In this document: in pieces, positions 27,914-36,782 of the stretch
Numbering within the stretch: the stretch's first letter is position 1
Layout: every line of letters begins with the position of its first letter
NCBI RefSeq assembly: GCF_001720485.1
Contig: NZ_CP017114.1
Coordinates: 3,658,001 to 3,722,000 of the forward strand
Length of the DNA stretch: 64,000 nt
Direction: 5' to 3'
Source of the DNA: Cobetia marina
GTDB taxonomy: Bacteria; Pseudomonadota; Gammaproteobacteria; Pseudomonadales; Halomonadaceae
The notes under the pieces: model-generated
Database searches by the model: none
Seen by the model: only the letters and a program-made list of their open reading frames with translations
What the model was told of the DNA's origin: nothing
Made by a program: the position numbers and the translations under genes

Positions 27914-29443
27914 ATGAAGGATATTTCACGAATCACCGCCTACGGATGTGTCGTGGCCGGTGTTGGCCCAGCGGGCATGGGGTTTCTATTCAATGCCTTG
28001 AAAACCGGAAAACTGGCGCAACTCGCACGCCATGGTCTGCTGATACTGGATGCCGGAGGCATTCATCGGGATGCGCCCCTGGGGGCCGGACGGCTGGGCG
28101 AATATCGCATCACGGCCAACTCGGTGGGGGATGTCTTTCTCGATTGCCTGAGAGACCCGGCCCTCGCGGAAGTCTTCGCTCCGCTGGAAGGCGATCCGTG
28201 CCTGGAGAACATCCGCGCCCAGGCCTTAACCGCCCCGGCGCTCAGTGAAGTGGGCACCCTGCTGGAAGCGGCGTCCCGGCTGGTGCTGGAACACGCCACC
28301 CGCCTTGCCGGCGTGGAGCTGTGGTGCGGCACGAGTCTCGATGAGGTTGAGCGCATCGAGGATGACAATCTGCTGACGCTGACTCACACGCCGGAACACG
28401 CGTCTCGTCCGACACGGATTCGCACCTCCAACCTGGTGCTCAATCTCGGCGGCTATCAATGCCCGGAACACCTGACCCAGGACCTCTCGCGCCAGGGACT
28501 GTCCCTGTCACCGCGTGCGCGCATCTACAGCGGTGATGAACTGCTGCGCATGCCGGAAGGTCAGCTGCGCAGCCTCTTGCTGCCGCGCCTGCGGCGTGGT
28601 GGGCGTGTCTGCGTGGTGGGTGGCTCCCACAGCGCCTTCTCGATGCTGGATCTGCTCGCCAGCGCATTCCACAAGACGCGCATCGACGAGATCACCCTGC
28701 TCCACCGCTCGCCTGTCCGGCTGTTCTTCGAGAACGCCGAAGAGGCCAAGGCCGCGGGCTATTCCTATGATGCCGAGCGCGATGTCTGCCCCATCAGCGG
28801 ACGCATCAATCGCTCCGGCGGGCTGCGCTACCGTGCCCTGAGCATCGGCCAGCAAGTGCTTTCCAGCGGTCGGATAGCAGACTGCGACATGCAGGTCAGG
28901 CTCATCCAGACCGGCCCCGGCCCTCAGCAACGCCTGCTCGCGGCCAGCGAAGCACTGGCCGACGCGCCGGTAGTGGTGCAGTGCAACGGCTATCAGCCGA
29001 TTCTGCCGCGCCTGCTGGATGCGACGCGTCAGCCGCTGCCGCTCAGCCAGGTGAAGGGCGGACTGGATTCCGATGCCACCGGCAATCCCCGAGACCTCTC
29101 AGGCAACCTCCTTGAGGGCCTCTACCTGTTCGGACTCGGCGCCGGACTGGCGGCAGACCCCACCCTGGGGAGTGAAGCCGCCTTCGATGGCCGCATCTAC
29201 GGCGTCTGGCAATTCCACAACAACGCAAGCCTGCCAGCGCTGGAGACCATCCTCGCACGCCTGGAAACGCAGCATGTGGCAGCACCGGTGACGGACCCGC
29301 TGTCCGCCGCCACCCAGCTGGCCGAGCAGGCAGCGCCATCCTCTGGCGCACAACGCGTGAAGGAGGCCGAACGCGAGCTGACCACGGCGCTGAACACGCT
29401 GAGCGAGACTCTGTCCTCGCCACTGCGCTCCAGCATCGCCTGA
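27914..29443 (+). CDS. FAD/NAD(P)-binding oxidoreductase of unassigned substrate
   Basis: ATG 27914 follows AGGGAG by 9 bases and gives 509 residues; upstream in-frame codons look non-coding. The first Rossmann motif is VAGVGPAGMGFLF (residues 13-25) and a second lies mid-protein (VVGGSHSAFSMLDLL, about 235-250). This two-domain plan recalls flavin monooxygenases of the lysine/ornithine N-hydroxylase superfamily. The first glycine motif begins V-A-G-V-G rather than V-G-A-G. Later segments are LLHRSPVRLFFENAEEAKAAGYSY, VVQCNGYQPILP and YLFGLGAGLAADPTLG. There is no siderophore or other biosynthetic gene beside it. It stands alone after an 835-base non-coding region. I cannot name the substrate. 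Confidence 0.75.
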   Translation: MKDISRITAYGCVVAGVGPAGMGFLFNALKTGKLAQLARHGLLILDAGGIHRDAPLGAGRLGEYRITANSVGDVFLDCLRDPALAEVFAPLEGDPCLENIRAQALTAPALSEVGTLLEAASRLVLEHATRLAGVELWCGTSLDEVERIEDDNLLTLTHTPEHASRPTRIRTSNLVLNLGGYQCPEHLTQDLSRQGLSLSPRARIYSGDELLRMPEGQLRSLLLPRLRRGGRVCVVGGSHSAFSMLDLLASAFHKTRIDEITLLHRSPVRLFFENAEEAKAAGYSYDAERDVCPISGRINRSGGLRYRALSIGQQVLSSGRIADCDMQVRLIQTGPGPQQRLLAASEALADAPVVVQCNGYQPILPRLLDATRQPLPLSQVKGGLDSDATGNPRDLSGNLLEGLYLFGLGAGLAADPTLGSEAAFDGRIYGVWQFHNNASLPALETILARLETQHVAAPVTDPLSAATQLAEQAAPSSGAQRVKEAERELTTALNTLSETLSSPLRSSIA

Positions 29444-29492
29444 CCTGCATCGCCTGACATTCATCGACAAGGCATGCATTGACAAGGCATGA
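29433..29492. repeat. Tandem 14-15-bp repeats spanning the flavoprotein stop codon
   Basis: GCATCGCCTGACCT and GCATCGCCTGACAT are consecutive 14-base units, the first containing the stop codon. They run on into two related units built on CAT-TGACAAGGCATG (TCATCGACAAGGCATG and CATTGACAAGGCATGA). Confidence 0.8.
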
Positions 29493-29674
29493 GGGCTCAT
29501 GCCACGCCTTGCATCATATCTTACGTAATGATCTGGCGTCGTTATGAATACGCCAACAAGACGCTGCCAACCTCCACAACGTCATCATGATTATCACAAA
29601 GATAACAATAACGAGAAATGACACTCTGACACACTAGGCGAAAGACACACACGACACCCTGCTGAAAGCACATG

Positions 29675-29709
29675 AAAGGCCCGGCCATGCATCGCATGAC
29701 CGGGCCTTT
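29675..29709. terminator. Bidirectional terminator between flavoprotein and DoxX-like genes
   Basis: A 10-bp stem (AAAGGCCCGG with CCGGGCCTTT) lies between convergent genes and is followed on the plus strand by a further T. Confidence 0.7.
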
Positions 29710-29807
29710 TGGCTACTGGCGCTTGCTGTCAGCGCACGGGCAACGAGTGACTCACGAATCGCCTGCGCGCAACTGCCCTCAGGCGAGCGCATTCACGAAC
29801 CCGCGAT

Positions 29808-30248
29808 TCAGCCGGCCTGGGTCTGTGCTTGCGCGAGACGTGCCTGCTTGCCGCCGAGGGTGAAGCAGGTATCGATTTCCCGCAGCAGGAACAACGCCAC
29901 ACAGGCGGCCAGCATCGGCCAGGCGGCGAAGAACAGCAGGTGCTCCCACGGCGCGAGATACTGATTGAAGGCAGACAGCGTGGAGCCGGCATGCAGCACC
30001 AGCACCAGCCCATAGGTGAGGGTCTTCTTCACGCCTGCCAGGAACATCAGCAACAGCACCATCTCGATGGCGGCGATCACGATGACGATGCCTTCGCCGA
30101 CACCGCCGATGGAATAGAACTTCTCGAAGATGGCCGCGGCGTGACCGGGATTGAAGAACTTGTCCAACGTCCACATTGTCATCACGAGGAAGACCCCGAG
30201 GCGCAGCAGCAGCAGGGAAATGCGGATTCGATCGGCGTACTTCGTCAT
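29808..30248 (-). CDS. DoxX-like four-helix membrane protein
   Basis: ATG 30248 follows GGAGAG and gives 146 residues; the longer frame begins without a ribosome site. Four hydrophobic segments are visible. The first, LLRLGVFLVMTMWTLDKFFNP, and the following AAIFEKFY are typical of DoxX/SURF4-like proteins. Their activities range from oxidoreductase subunits to transport-related roles. Glu and Lys residues inside or next to helices (AAIEMVLLLMF; GVKKTLTYG) fit that family. It is a monocistronic gene. Function is unknown. Confidence 0.75.
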   Translation of the reverse strand: MTKYADRIRISLLLLRLGVFLVMTMWTLDKFFNPGHAAAIFEKFYSIGGVGEGIVIVIAAIEMVLLLMFLAGVKKTLTYGLVLVLHAGSTLSAFNQYLAPWEHLLFFAAWPMLAACVALFLLREIDTCFTLGGKQARLAQAQTQAG

Positions 30249-30543
30249 GTCAATTCTCTCCAGAGGAAATGGGCCTGTCAGGCAGTCAGCGCCGCCTCGT
30301 GCCGGGCACGTCTTCCTGTGTACGCACACCATTGAGGTCTGGTTGCATCCAGATCGACTTTTTTCTCGCGAAATAAACCACTTGGCAGTCCATCACGCGA
30401 TTGCGCTCTTCGGCGCAAGTCACTGCTGCGTCAGCGGTGATGCCGCCTCATCTCTGCTCTCCTGCCGCGACTGACAACGCTTGAATGCCTGTCCATCCTC
30501 AAGACACCTGTAGCACTGGCGCTTGCACACTGGAGTTATCCAC

Positions 30544-31003
30544 ATGGCCTCTCAACCAGACACGCCGACATCCGGCGCACCGCTGCGCCGCTGGCAGGCA
30601 CCCCGCGACGCTTCTGCCCACCCGCCGTGCACATCTCCCTCCCACCTGCCGCCCGCGATTGCCCAGGCACGCTTTCCCGCCCTGCGCAAGGCTGCTGGAG
30701 CATGCCGCGCGCATACAGGCCGAGCGTGAACGCGGCGAGATACTGGACGCCGCCTGCGCCATGAGCGCCGTGCCGACCGTGATGCAGGAGATCTGGTCTA
30801 CCAGTGGGGAGCTTGAGACATTCGCATTACATCACGCCATGCAGATCGAGACGCTTACGGAGCTGCTGGGCGAGCACACCAGAGCCCTCAGCCCTGATGA
30901 TTCGCCAGCGGTAGCCCCGCGTGACACCTTTGACTGGCTGCATCTGGCACTGGAATGCCTGCTGAAAACACATGAGGATAACCAACGTTTACACTCGAAC
31001 TGA
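30544..31003 (+). CDS. Hypothetical protein, possibly frameshifted
   Basis: Two overlapping plus-strand frames share this region. The frame from ATG 30544 has a good ribosome site (GGAG, 8 bases upstream) and reads MASQPDTPTSGAPLRRWQAP, but stops near 30729. The other frame is open from 30485 to 31003. Its second half, from about LLEHAARIQAERERGEILDA, looks like a genuine soluble helical protein ending CLLKTHEDNQRLHSN, while its first 70 residues are His/Arg/Pro/Cys-rich and unnatural. A one-base shift near 30690 would join ...RFPALRK to LLEHAARIQ. This suggests either a frameshift mutation or sequence error in one gene, or a short gene starting later in the second frame. No family was recognised. 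Confidence 0.4.
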
Positions 31004-31006
31004 TGT

Positions 31007-31049
31007 AACCCGGGCCCAAAACTCGTATGGTGAAGTGACGGGCCCGGTT
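31007..31049. other. GC-rich inverted repeat
   Basis: AACCCGGGCCC and GGGCCCGGTT pair across about 22 bases with one bulge, directly after the preceding stop codon. There is no T tract. It may be a transcript-end or stability hairpin. Confidence 0.35.
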
Positions 31050-31219
31050 GACGACAGTCCATGTCTCGCCGCCGCCCTCGTGGCAGATGCACGCGCACGA
31101 CGACCAGGAGCACGTCTGGAACGGACTTCCGGTACGAGAAACAACGCAAGACATCAAGCACAGCAAGCGGAGCAGAACATCACGATCGATCATTGAAACG
31201 ACCAGCCGAGGAGGTTCAC

Positions 31220-31534
31220 ATGAAGGTCTACAAACCTGAATGGCGCTGCACGCTCGACGTGACGGAAGGCCCCGACCCCACCGCCCGCTGGAAAACACGG
31301 CTTGCCTGGCGCCTGCGCGCCCTCGCCGACCGCTTTGATGGCGGTAGTCGTACGATGAAGATTGACTGCAATGTCACCCCGGCGCTCAGTCGCGAAGAGG
31401 TCGACACCTGTCTGGGCAAGGGCTTCGCCCTCAGCCAGAATCTGATGCTGCAACTGGCCAACCACAGCGCCTGCGAAGATGTCCTCCGCGACGCCAAGGC
31501 CGAGCTCTACGAAGAAGAGCAACACCCGATGTAA
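31220..31534 (+). CDS. Hypothetical 104-residue protein
   Basis: ATG 31220 has an excellent ribosome site (GAGGAGG, 6 bases upstream). The product is a soluble protein beginning MKVYKPEWRCTLDVTEGPD, with a basic middle (RWKTRLAWRLRALADRFDGG) and an acidic C-terminus (AKAELYEEEQHPM). Three cysteines occur (WRCTLD, DTCLGKG, SACEDV). It lacks signal peptide or membrane segments. It lies 216 bases after the preceding hypothetical gene and ends at a strong terminator that marks the edge of the AT-rich island. I do not recognise the family. Confidence 0.7.
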   Translation: MKVYKPEWRCTLDVTEGPDPTARWKTRLAWRLRALADRFDGGSRTMKIDCNVTPALSREEVDTCLGKGFALSQNLMLQLANHSACEDVLRDAKAELYEEEQHPM

Positions 31535-31598
31535 GACGATGATCTCAGTAGAAACCCGCAGATCATCCATCGGTGAACGTAGTCCGTAAGACGCAAGA

Positions 31599-31634
31599 AA
31601 AAGCCCTCCCGGCGATGCCGGGAGGGCTTTTTTA
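31599..31634 (+). terminator. Strong Rho-independent terminator at the island edge
   Basis: A 15-bp stem (AAAAGCCCTCCCGGC with 31617-31631) has loop GAT and is followed by a run of T. Sequence to the right turns AT-rich immediately. Confidence 0.9.
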
Positions 31635-31747
31635 AAGCTTAAAGATTATATTCTAAACTCCACGAAATAATAAAAATCAATTCATACATATATAAACCCT
31701 AAACCTATCGAATAGCCAAGCTGGACAACCATCTTAAGAGATGTGAT

Positions 31748-33478
31748 CTATTCTAGCTGATCTAAACTATTCCAATGGATACAGTTGTGTGGTAATACTG
31801 CATTTTCTGCACCCACCAAGTAGTCCAACAATGACTTTACACGACTTCTAGCTTCCGGATCACTATTTATTCTAACTAAAGCATTGTAAGGCTTATCGCT
31901 TTTAACCTCTTTATTAAATATAGCTGTTTCGAAACAAGTTTTACAAGCAACAAGATTGACATTTTCGTTATTTTCTAGCAAATCACCTATAGTCCTATTC
32001 ATTCCCCATGCTGGATTATTTGCCCCACTGTTAGTTAACTTTTTATCCGAATCATGAAGTATAAAGAAAGATTTAGAAAACTGATTCAAAACCTTAGCTA
32101 CAGATGGAATAATCCCCTTACCTCTAGCTCTTATAATTTGCACATCACTATATTCATCTGGATACATCTCTTTAATTATCGAAAATGCAGTATATTCTGT
32201 GTCTCCCTCAACAATCACTTGACGACCACCAAAGAAAAACTCATGAACATAAGGGTCACATATATTCATTAGTTTCAAATTTCTCTTATCATCTTCATCT
32301 AAACTAGCTCTTTCAGGACGATACAATGTAGTGCTTTTTACATCACTACGATCATCCCTAAAAACTCTAATTATTGTAGTATTGTCTTTCGACAAATCAA
32401 TAAACAAAGGTGAGTGAGAAGTAATCATTACTTGCCAGTTACCACTTTCTGGAAGCTCATATAGTACCCGCCTCGCTTCACGTATTGCCGAGGGGTGCAG
32501 ACAAATTTCTGGCTCATCAAGTAGTAAAACGTGAGGCCGCGAGCCTTTTTTATCTTGTGATTCAGATAAATATTTTAAAATTGCCCAAAGCAGAGTTTTT
32601 CTAGCCCCGCTCCCTTGATGCTCTATGGAAGAGAAATAGCCACCTTCTGGCCCCATCAACAAGTTAGTATTAGTTTTAAATGGTTGATAAGCCTTATCCA
32701 GATCTGCTTCAGGATTTGCATCAAATTTTATTTTATGATTAGGAAATAGTTGGCTAAGGTAGCTTGAAACCTTTCCTTCTATAACCTCAATTTCGTCATT
32801 AGTAGCTTCTACAACCTTTACTTGAAGATCTTTTATATTCTCAAGTACGATCTCATAATCAGAAAACTCTTGCTCAGGATCTGTTCGTATACTTGATAAC
32901 TTCTCTTTTAAAAGACCAGCAATAAGCTTAGTTATTTCTGTAGCTTGCTTATCTGGTGTAGCAAAAGCATCTATCCTGTGCGGCCATGGCCTTCTAGAGT
33001 TAGCAACATTTGGCGCCCCCCATGGCACTTGATCGTCCCAACTATTTTTTATAACATCATAACCTTGTCTTTTTGGATCTTTATTAGGATTATCCCAAGT
33101 CCATTTCTCACGAATCAGCCACTCATTCTCAGCAGTTCTTTCAATCCACCTACTACCTGGGGCGTCATTAAAAACTATAGTATGCAACTCAATAGTAGGA
33201 AGTGCATCAGCATTAACCTGTCCATTAGGAAAATCTTCAATAGTTAACCTCCCTTCTTTAGAACCGTGGGACATAACTGTTTCATAAGCACGCAATATAC
33301 TGCTTTTACCCACATTATTTGGACCTACGAGGACAACTATATCATCAAGCTCAATCTCAACTTCATTACTTCCAATAGATCTGAAATTTTTTATTATTAG
33401 CTTATGCAATCTAGGGCGTGATGCTCCTTCATCTAACACCAATGCAACTGTATCGCCTAGTTTATTCTTAGCAACCAT
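31748..33478 (-). CDS. OLD-family ATP-dependent endonuclease (ABC ATPase plus TOPRIM), solitary
   Basis: ATG 33478 follows GGAGAG and gives 576 residues; a GTG 21 bases earlier is possible. The N-terminal ABC/SMC-type ATPase has Walker A (VGPNNVGKSS, residues 51-60), a signature-like QGSGARKTLLWA (288-299), Walker B (HVLLLDEPEICLHPSA, about 316-331) and the H-loop ITSHSPLFID. The C-terminal TOPRIM nuclease domain shows VIVEGDTEYTAF (about 421-432) and the metal-binding ILHDSDKK (about 473-480). OLD proteins are phage-exclusion or repair nucleases. No UvrD-like helicase neighbour exists, so this is class 1 OLD rather than Gabija GajA. Base composition is far more AT-rich than all flanking core genes, with AT-ending codons, indicating recent acquisition. 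Confidence 0.88.
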   Translation of the reverse strand: MVAKNKLGDTVALVLDEGASRPRLHKLIIKNFRSIGSNEVEIELDDIVVLVGPNNVGKSSILRAYETVMSHGSKEGRLTIEDFPNGQVNADALPTIELHTIVFNDAPGSRWIERTAENEWLIREKWTWDNPNKDPKRQGYDVIKNSWDDQVPWGAPNVANSRRPWPHRIDAFATPDKQATEITKLIAGLLKEKLSSIRTDPEQEFSDYEIVLENIKDLQVKVVEATNDEIEVIEGKVSSYLSQLFPNHKIKFDANPEADLDKAYQPFKTNTNLLMGPEGGYFSSIEHQGSGARKTLLWAILKYLSESQDKKGSRPHVLLLDEPEICLHPSAIREARRVLYELPESGNWQVMITSHSPLFIDLSKDNTTIIRVFRDDRSDVKSTTLYRPERASLDEDDKRNLKLMNICDPYVHEFFFGGRQVIVEGDTEYTAFSIIKEMYPDEYSDVQIIRARGKGIIPSVAKVLNQFSKSFFILHDSDKKLTNSGANNPAWGMNRTIGDLLENNENVNLVACKTCFETAIFNKEVKSDKPYNALVRINSDPEARSRVKSLLDYLVGAENAVLPHNCIHWNSLDQLE

Positions 33479-33858
33479 TTGATTACTCTCCAAAGTCACT
33501 ATTGATAAAGACCATAAAAGAAAACAACTAACGAGGATTCAACTTTAATCATTAATACCCTCATCGTATTTATAGACGACTCAAATGATCGCAGAGCACT
33601 TAGCTATTAATTTAATCAAATCTGACCAATTCTCTCGAATCTCCTTTACTTCTCAACGTTAATAAGCTAGCGATAAGCCTAAGGAAATCAAGATTTCGGG
33701 ATGTTAACTGAATTACTGCTTCTATATTAACAACTTAGCTTATTATCCAAAAATCAATCTCAGCAGGTTTAATTTTCAATGGCAGGTATAAACTAGGAGG
33801 TAACTGAGAGAAGGTCATTGAAGGTTAGACTCAGCTACTTCGCCAACAATCTGTACAA
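33479..33858. other. AT-rich upstream region of the OLD gene
   Basis: About 380 AT-rich bases without a recognisable gene. It should contain the OLD promoter on the minus strand. The composition returns to normal exactly where the truncated pseudouridine-synthase copy begins. Confidence 0.45.
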
Positions 33859-34080
33859 TAGCCCTTTCTTCTCGCCTCCGTGATGCCTTCCATGTCCATT
33901 CCCGCCCGCCCCTCAAAGCTGAGCCTGCCTCAGGCCAATCCCGGTGTGACGACGGTGCTGGAGTATCTGCTGCTCAAGTTCCCGACGATTGCCGAGTCAC
34001 GTTGGCGCGAGCGCATGGCCGCGGGCAAGCATCGCGATGAGGACATGCAGGTCATCGCGATGGGGCAAGTAGTTATCTAA
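33859..34080 (+). pseudogene. Truncated duplicate of the RluA-family pseudouridine synthase 5' end
   Basis: From GCCCTTTCTTCTCGCC onward this stretch matches the start of the gene at 35720-35920, including its untranslated leader, at roughly 80-85% identity by eye. It encodes MPSMSIPARPSKLSLPQANP against MPSMSISARPSKLSLPQINP in the intact gene. Similarity continues through RWRERMAAGK and fades after HREDE/HRDED. The frame then stops at 34080 without the catalytic domain, so it is a remnant. It marks the right-hand edge of the AT-rich island. The divergence suggests the copy was imported from a relative with the island, or is an old duplication, not a recent local one. Confidence 0.85.
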
Positions 34081-34119
34081 CCAAAACGCAGCAGAACTAT
34101 AGATATGACAGTTTTTCAA

Positions 34120-34145
34120 AAGCCGTGGCTACTCTGCCACGGCTT
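34120..34145. terminator. Terminator downstream of the FAD-dependent oxidoreductase gene
   Basis: A 9-bp stem (AAGCCGTGG/CCACGGCTT) is followed on the minus strand by TTTTGAAAAA and on the plus strand by GTTTTG. Confidence 0.65.
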
Positions 34146-34161
34146 GTTTTGTTGTCAGCCT

Positions 34162-35442
34162 TTACCCACAGCTTGGCTCACACTGGCGTGATGCCTGATT
34201 GGCAGCGCTGCGGGTGGCGCCACACACCGGGGCGAGGGTGACGGCGTCGGGGTCCAGCAGTGCGGCGACGACGGATTTCACCTGGCGGTAGCCGGTGCGC
34301 ATCAGGAAGGTGGGTGCGCGACCGTAGCTCTTGATGCCGAGGATATAGAGGCCGGGTTCCGCGTGGGTCAGTTCGGCGGCGCCGTGTTCCGGCACGGAGC
34401 CACAGCTGTGCTGGTTGGGATCGATCAGCGGCGCGAGGCGCGCCGGGCTCTGGGTGGCGGGGTCGAGCGAGACACGCAACTCCGAGAGCAGCGCGAGATC
34501 CGGGCGGAAGCCGGTGGCGGCGATGATGCGGTCCACCGCCGGCAGGCGCTGGCCACCGCTTTCCACCACGAGGCGAGCACCCTGCTCTTCCTGTGGATGA
34601 ATCGCCTCGATGGCGAGATTGGTCACCACCTCGAATCTGCCGTCTTCCAGCCATTGCTGGATACGCACTTCCAGTGCCCGGCGCTCCTGCAGCTCATCGT
34701 CCTTTGGGGAGCGGATGACGTTGTCCAGCGTGGCGGAGCGCACGCCCCACAGGATGAGTGTGTCCGGGTTCTGCTCGGCCAGGCTGACCAGATCCTGCAG
34801 CGCGTTGAAGGCCGAATGCCCGCCCCCGACCACCAGCACCGTCTTGCCGGCATAGTCATCCCGCGCCTTGCCGGTGATATCCGGCACGCCGTAGGAGATC
34901 CGCTCTGCCGCCGCGAGTTCCCCCAGTGCAGGAATGCCATGCGCCCCGATGCCATTGGGGCACTGGAAGGTACCGGAGGCATCGATCACCGCCCGTGCCA
35001 GCACGTCGCGCTCGCCATCCGGCCCCGAGACACGCAGCACGAAGGGTGCCTCCTCTCGCCCATTGGAGCGCAGCACATCATGCTGCAGGCGACTGACATG
35101 CGTGACCCGTGTCGCGGTATACAGGCGGGAGGCGATCTCCGGCAGCGCGGCCAGCGGCTGGAGGTAGTCGGCGAGCAGCTCCGCGCCGGTGGGGAAGGCA
35201 TCCGCTCGTGGCGCCTGCCAGCCGGTGGACGTGAGCCATCCGGCTGCCACGGGGTCCACGTTGTAGGACCACGGCGAGAACATGCGCACATGCCCCCAGC
35301 GGGCCAGATGCTCCCCGACCTGCTCGCCTGATTCGAAGATGATGGGCTCCAGGCCCGAAGCCAGCAGATTGACCGCAGCGCTCAGCCCTATCGGGCCTGC
35401 CCCGATGATGGCAATCGGCAGGTGGCTGTTGGCATCTTGCAT
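34162..35442 (-). CDS. FAD-dependent NAD(P)-binding oxidoreductase (flavin-monooxygenase-like)
   Basis: The 426-residue flavoprotein has an N-terminal FAD motif (IAIIGAGPIGLSAAVNLLASG, residues 10-30) and a second Rossmann motif (VLVVGGGHSAFNALQDLV, about 200-215). An ATG-like flavin-monooxygenase segment (IIAATGFRPDLALL) and a C-terminal YILGIKSYGRAPTFLMRTGYRQV complete it. GHVRMFSPWSYNVDPVA is a characteristic stretch of the subfamily. Such proteins are annotated as pyridine nucleotide-disulfide or flavin-containing monooxygenases, some associated with arsenic resistance. No ars genes are near, so the substrate is open. It lies between the truncated and the intact copy of the pseudouridine-synthase 5' end. 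Confidence 0.82.
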   Translation of the reverse strand: MQDANSHLPIAIIGAGPIGLSAAVNLLASGLEPIIFESGEQVGEHLARWGHVRMFSPWSYNVDPVAAGWLTSTGWQAPRADAFPTGAELLADYLQPLAALPEIASRLYTATRVTHVSRLQHDVLRSNGREEAPFVLRVSGPDGERDVLARAVIDASGTFQCPNGIGAHGIPALGELAAAERISYGVPDITGKARDDYAGKTVLVVGGGHSAFNALQDLVSLAEQNPDTLILWGVRSATLDNVIRSPKDDELQERRALEVRIQQWLEDGRFEVVTNLAIEAIHPQEEQGARLVVESGGQRLPAVDRIIAATGFRPDLALLSELRVSLDPATQSPARLAPLIDPNQHSCGSVPEHGAAELTHAEPGLYILGIKSYGRAPTFLMRTGYRQVKSVVAALLDPDAVTLAPVCGATRSAANQASRQCEPSCG

Positions 35443-35740
35443 CGCGTCTTCGCTCCAGTCGTGGGGGGTGGGGATGAAAGCCTCGTCATGCGTGGCTTTC
35501 AGCGTAAGACGACAAGGGTTATTTGGCTATTTTCTTCTAAAGATAACCCGCATATCCGCAGCCACACACAGGCCGCGCTGGTCGCCTCGGCAAGCCTCTC
35601 GCACGCATCGCTCCACTCCCGCGCCAACCTCTCGCAAGGCCATCTGCCCCGACAGCCATGCGTCGCTCGGTTACACTGGGCCATCGCCATGAGGGTGAGG
35701 CTTGCTCGCCCCACGCTCGCCCTTTCTTCTCGCCACCGTG

Positions 35741-36640
35741 ATGCCTTCCATGTCCATTTCCGCCCGCCCCTCCAAGCTGAGCCTGCCGCAGATCAACCCC
35801 GGCGTGGCGACGGTACTGGAATATCTGCTGCAGAAGTTTCCGGCCATCGATGAGGCCACCTGGCGCGAGCGCATGGCCACCGGCAAGGTGCATCGCGAGG
35901 ATGGCGCATTGATCACCCCGCAGACGCCCTACCAGCCACATCTGCGCGTCTTCTATTACCGTGAGGTGGTGCGTGAGCCGAGCATCCCCTTCGCGGAGCG
36001 GATTCTCCATCAGGATGAGCACATCCTGGTGGCCTACAAGCCGCATTTTCTGCCGGTGACGCCCGGCGGCCTGTACGTGAACGAGTGCCTGCAGCAGCGC
36101 CTGCGCGACAGTACCGGAATAGAGGCGCTGCAGGCGGTGCATCGCCTGGACAGGGCCACCGCCGGGCTGGTGCTGTGCTCGCTGAATCCCGAATCGCGTC
36201 ACCGCTATCATGAGCTGTTCAAGTCGCGGAATATCCACAAGACCTATCAGGCCATTGCCGAGACACACAGCGAGGAGACCCTGGTGGGCCAGCAGTGGGA
36301 GGTGAAGAACCGCCTTGAACAGGCCGAGCAACGCTTCCGCTTTCAGGTCTCCGAAGGCGAGCCCAACAGCCACTCGTTGATCCGCTGTGTCGCGCAACGC
36401 GGTAGTCGGGCGCTGTTCGAGCTGCACCCCATCACCGGGCGTCGCCATCAACTGCGGGTGCACATGCAGTCACTGGGCTGGCCGATCCTGAATGACCGCT
36501 ACTACCCCGAGCTGCAACCGCTCTCGCCGGATGACTACGCGCGCCCCTTGCAGCTGCTCTCCAAGGGATTCGAGTTCATTGATCCCGTCAGCGGCGAGGA
36601 AAGGTGCTTCGAATACGACGGTGATCTGACGCTGGCGTGA
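35741..36640 (+). CDS. RluA-family pseudouridine synthase
   Basis: From ATG 35741 the protein has 299 residues; TTG 35702, GTG 35738 and ATG 35750 are alternatives and no start has a strong ribosome site. The catalytic motif HRLDRATAGLVLCSL (residues about 130-144) contains the aspartate nucleophile. Supporting motifs are LVAYKPHFLPVTPGG, KTYQAIAE and ITGRRHQLRVHMQSLGWPILNDRYY. It isomerises uridine to pseudouridine in rRNA or tRNA; which site is not readable. The N-terminal 80 residues lack a clear S4 domain. The leader and first 60 codons are duplicated at 33859. Confidence 0.9.
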   Translation: MPSMSISARPSKLSLPQINPGVATVLEYLLQKFPAIDEATWRERMATGKVHREDGALITPQTPYQPHLRVFYYREVVREPSIPFAERILHQDEHILVAYKPHFLPVTPGGLYVNECLQQRLRDSTGIEALQAVHRLDRATAGLVLCSLNPESRHRYHELFKSRNIHKTYQAIAETHSEETLVGQQWEVKNRLEQAEQRFRFQVSEGEPNSHSLIRCVAQRGSRALFELHPITGRRHQLRVHMQSLGWPILNDRYYPELQPLSPDDYARPLQLLSKGFEFIDPVSGEERCFEYDGDLTLA

Positions 36641-36782
36641 GGCGCGAGATAGCCAGTGGCTGTCGTCGCCAGCCGACGCACAGCCCACGGCATGTGCACA
36701 AAGAATTCATCTGGCGAAGGCTTCCTGCTCGACGTCAGGCGGGCTAAGGTTTTCTTCCTGTCCCCGGAAAATAGGCCCATCG

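Noticed and set aside
31748..33478. Gabija (GajA-GajB) or PARIS system
   Set aside because: No UvrD-like helicase or separate DUF4435-type gene flanks the ATPase-TOPRIM gene; the neighbours are core or unrelated genes.
33859..34080. Independent 66-codon gene
   Set aside because: It matches the leader and N-terminus of the intact pseudouridine synthase gene and stops before any functional domain, so it is treated as a remnant.
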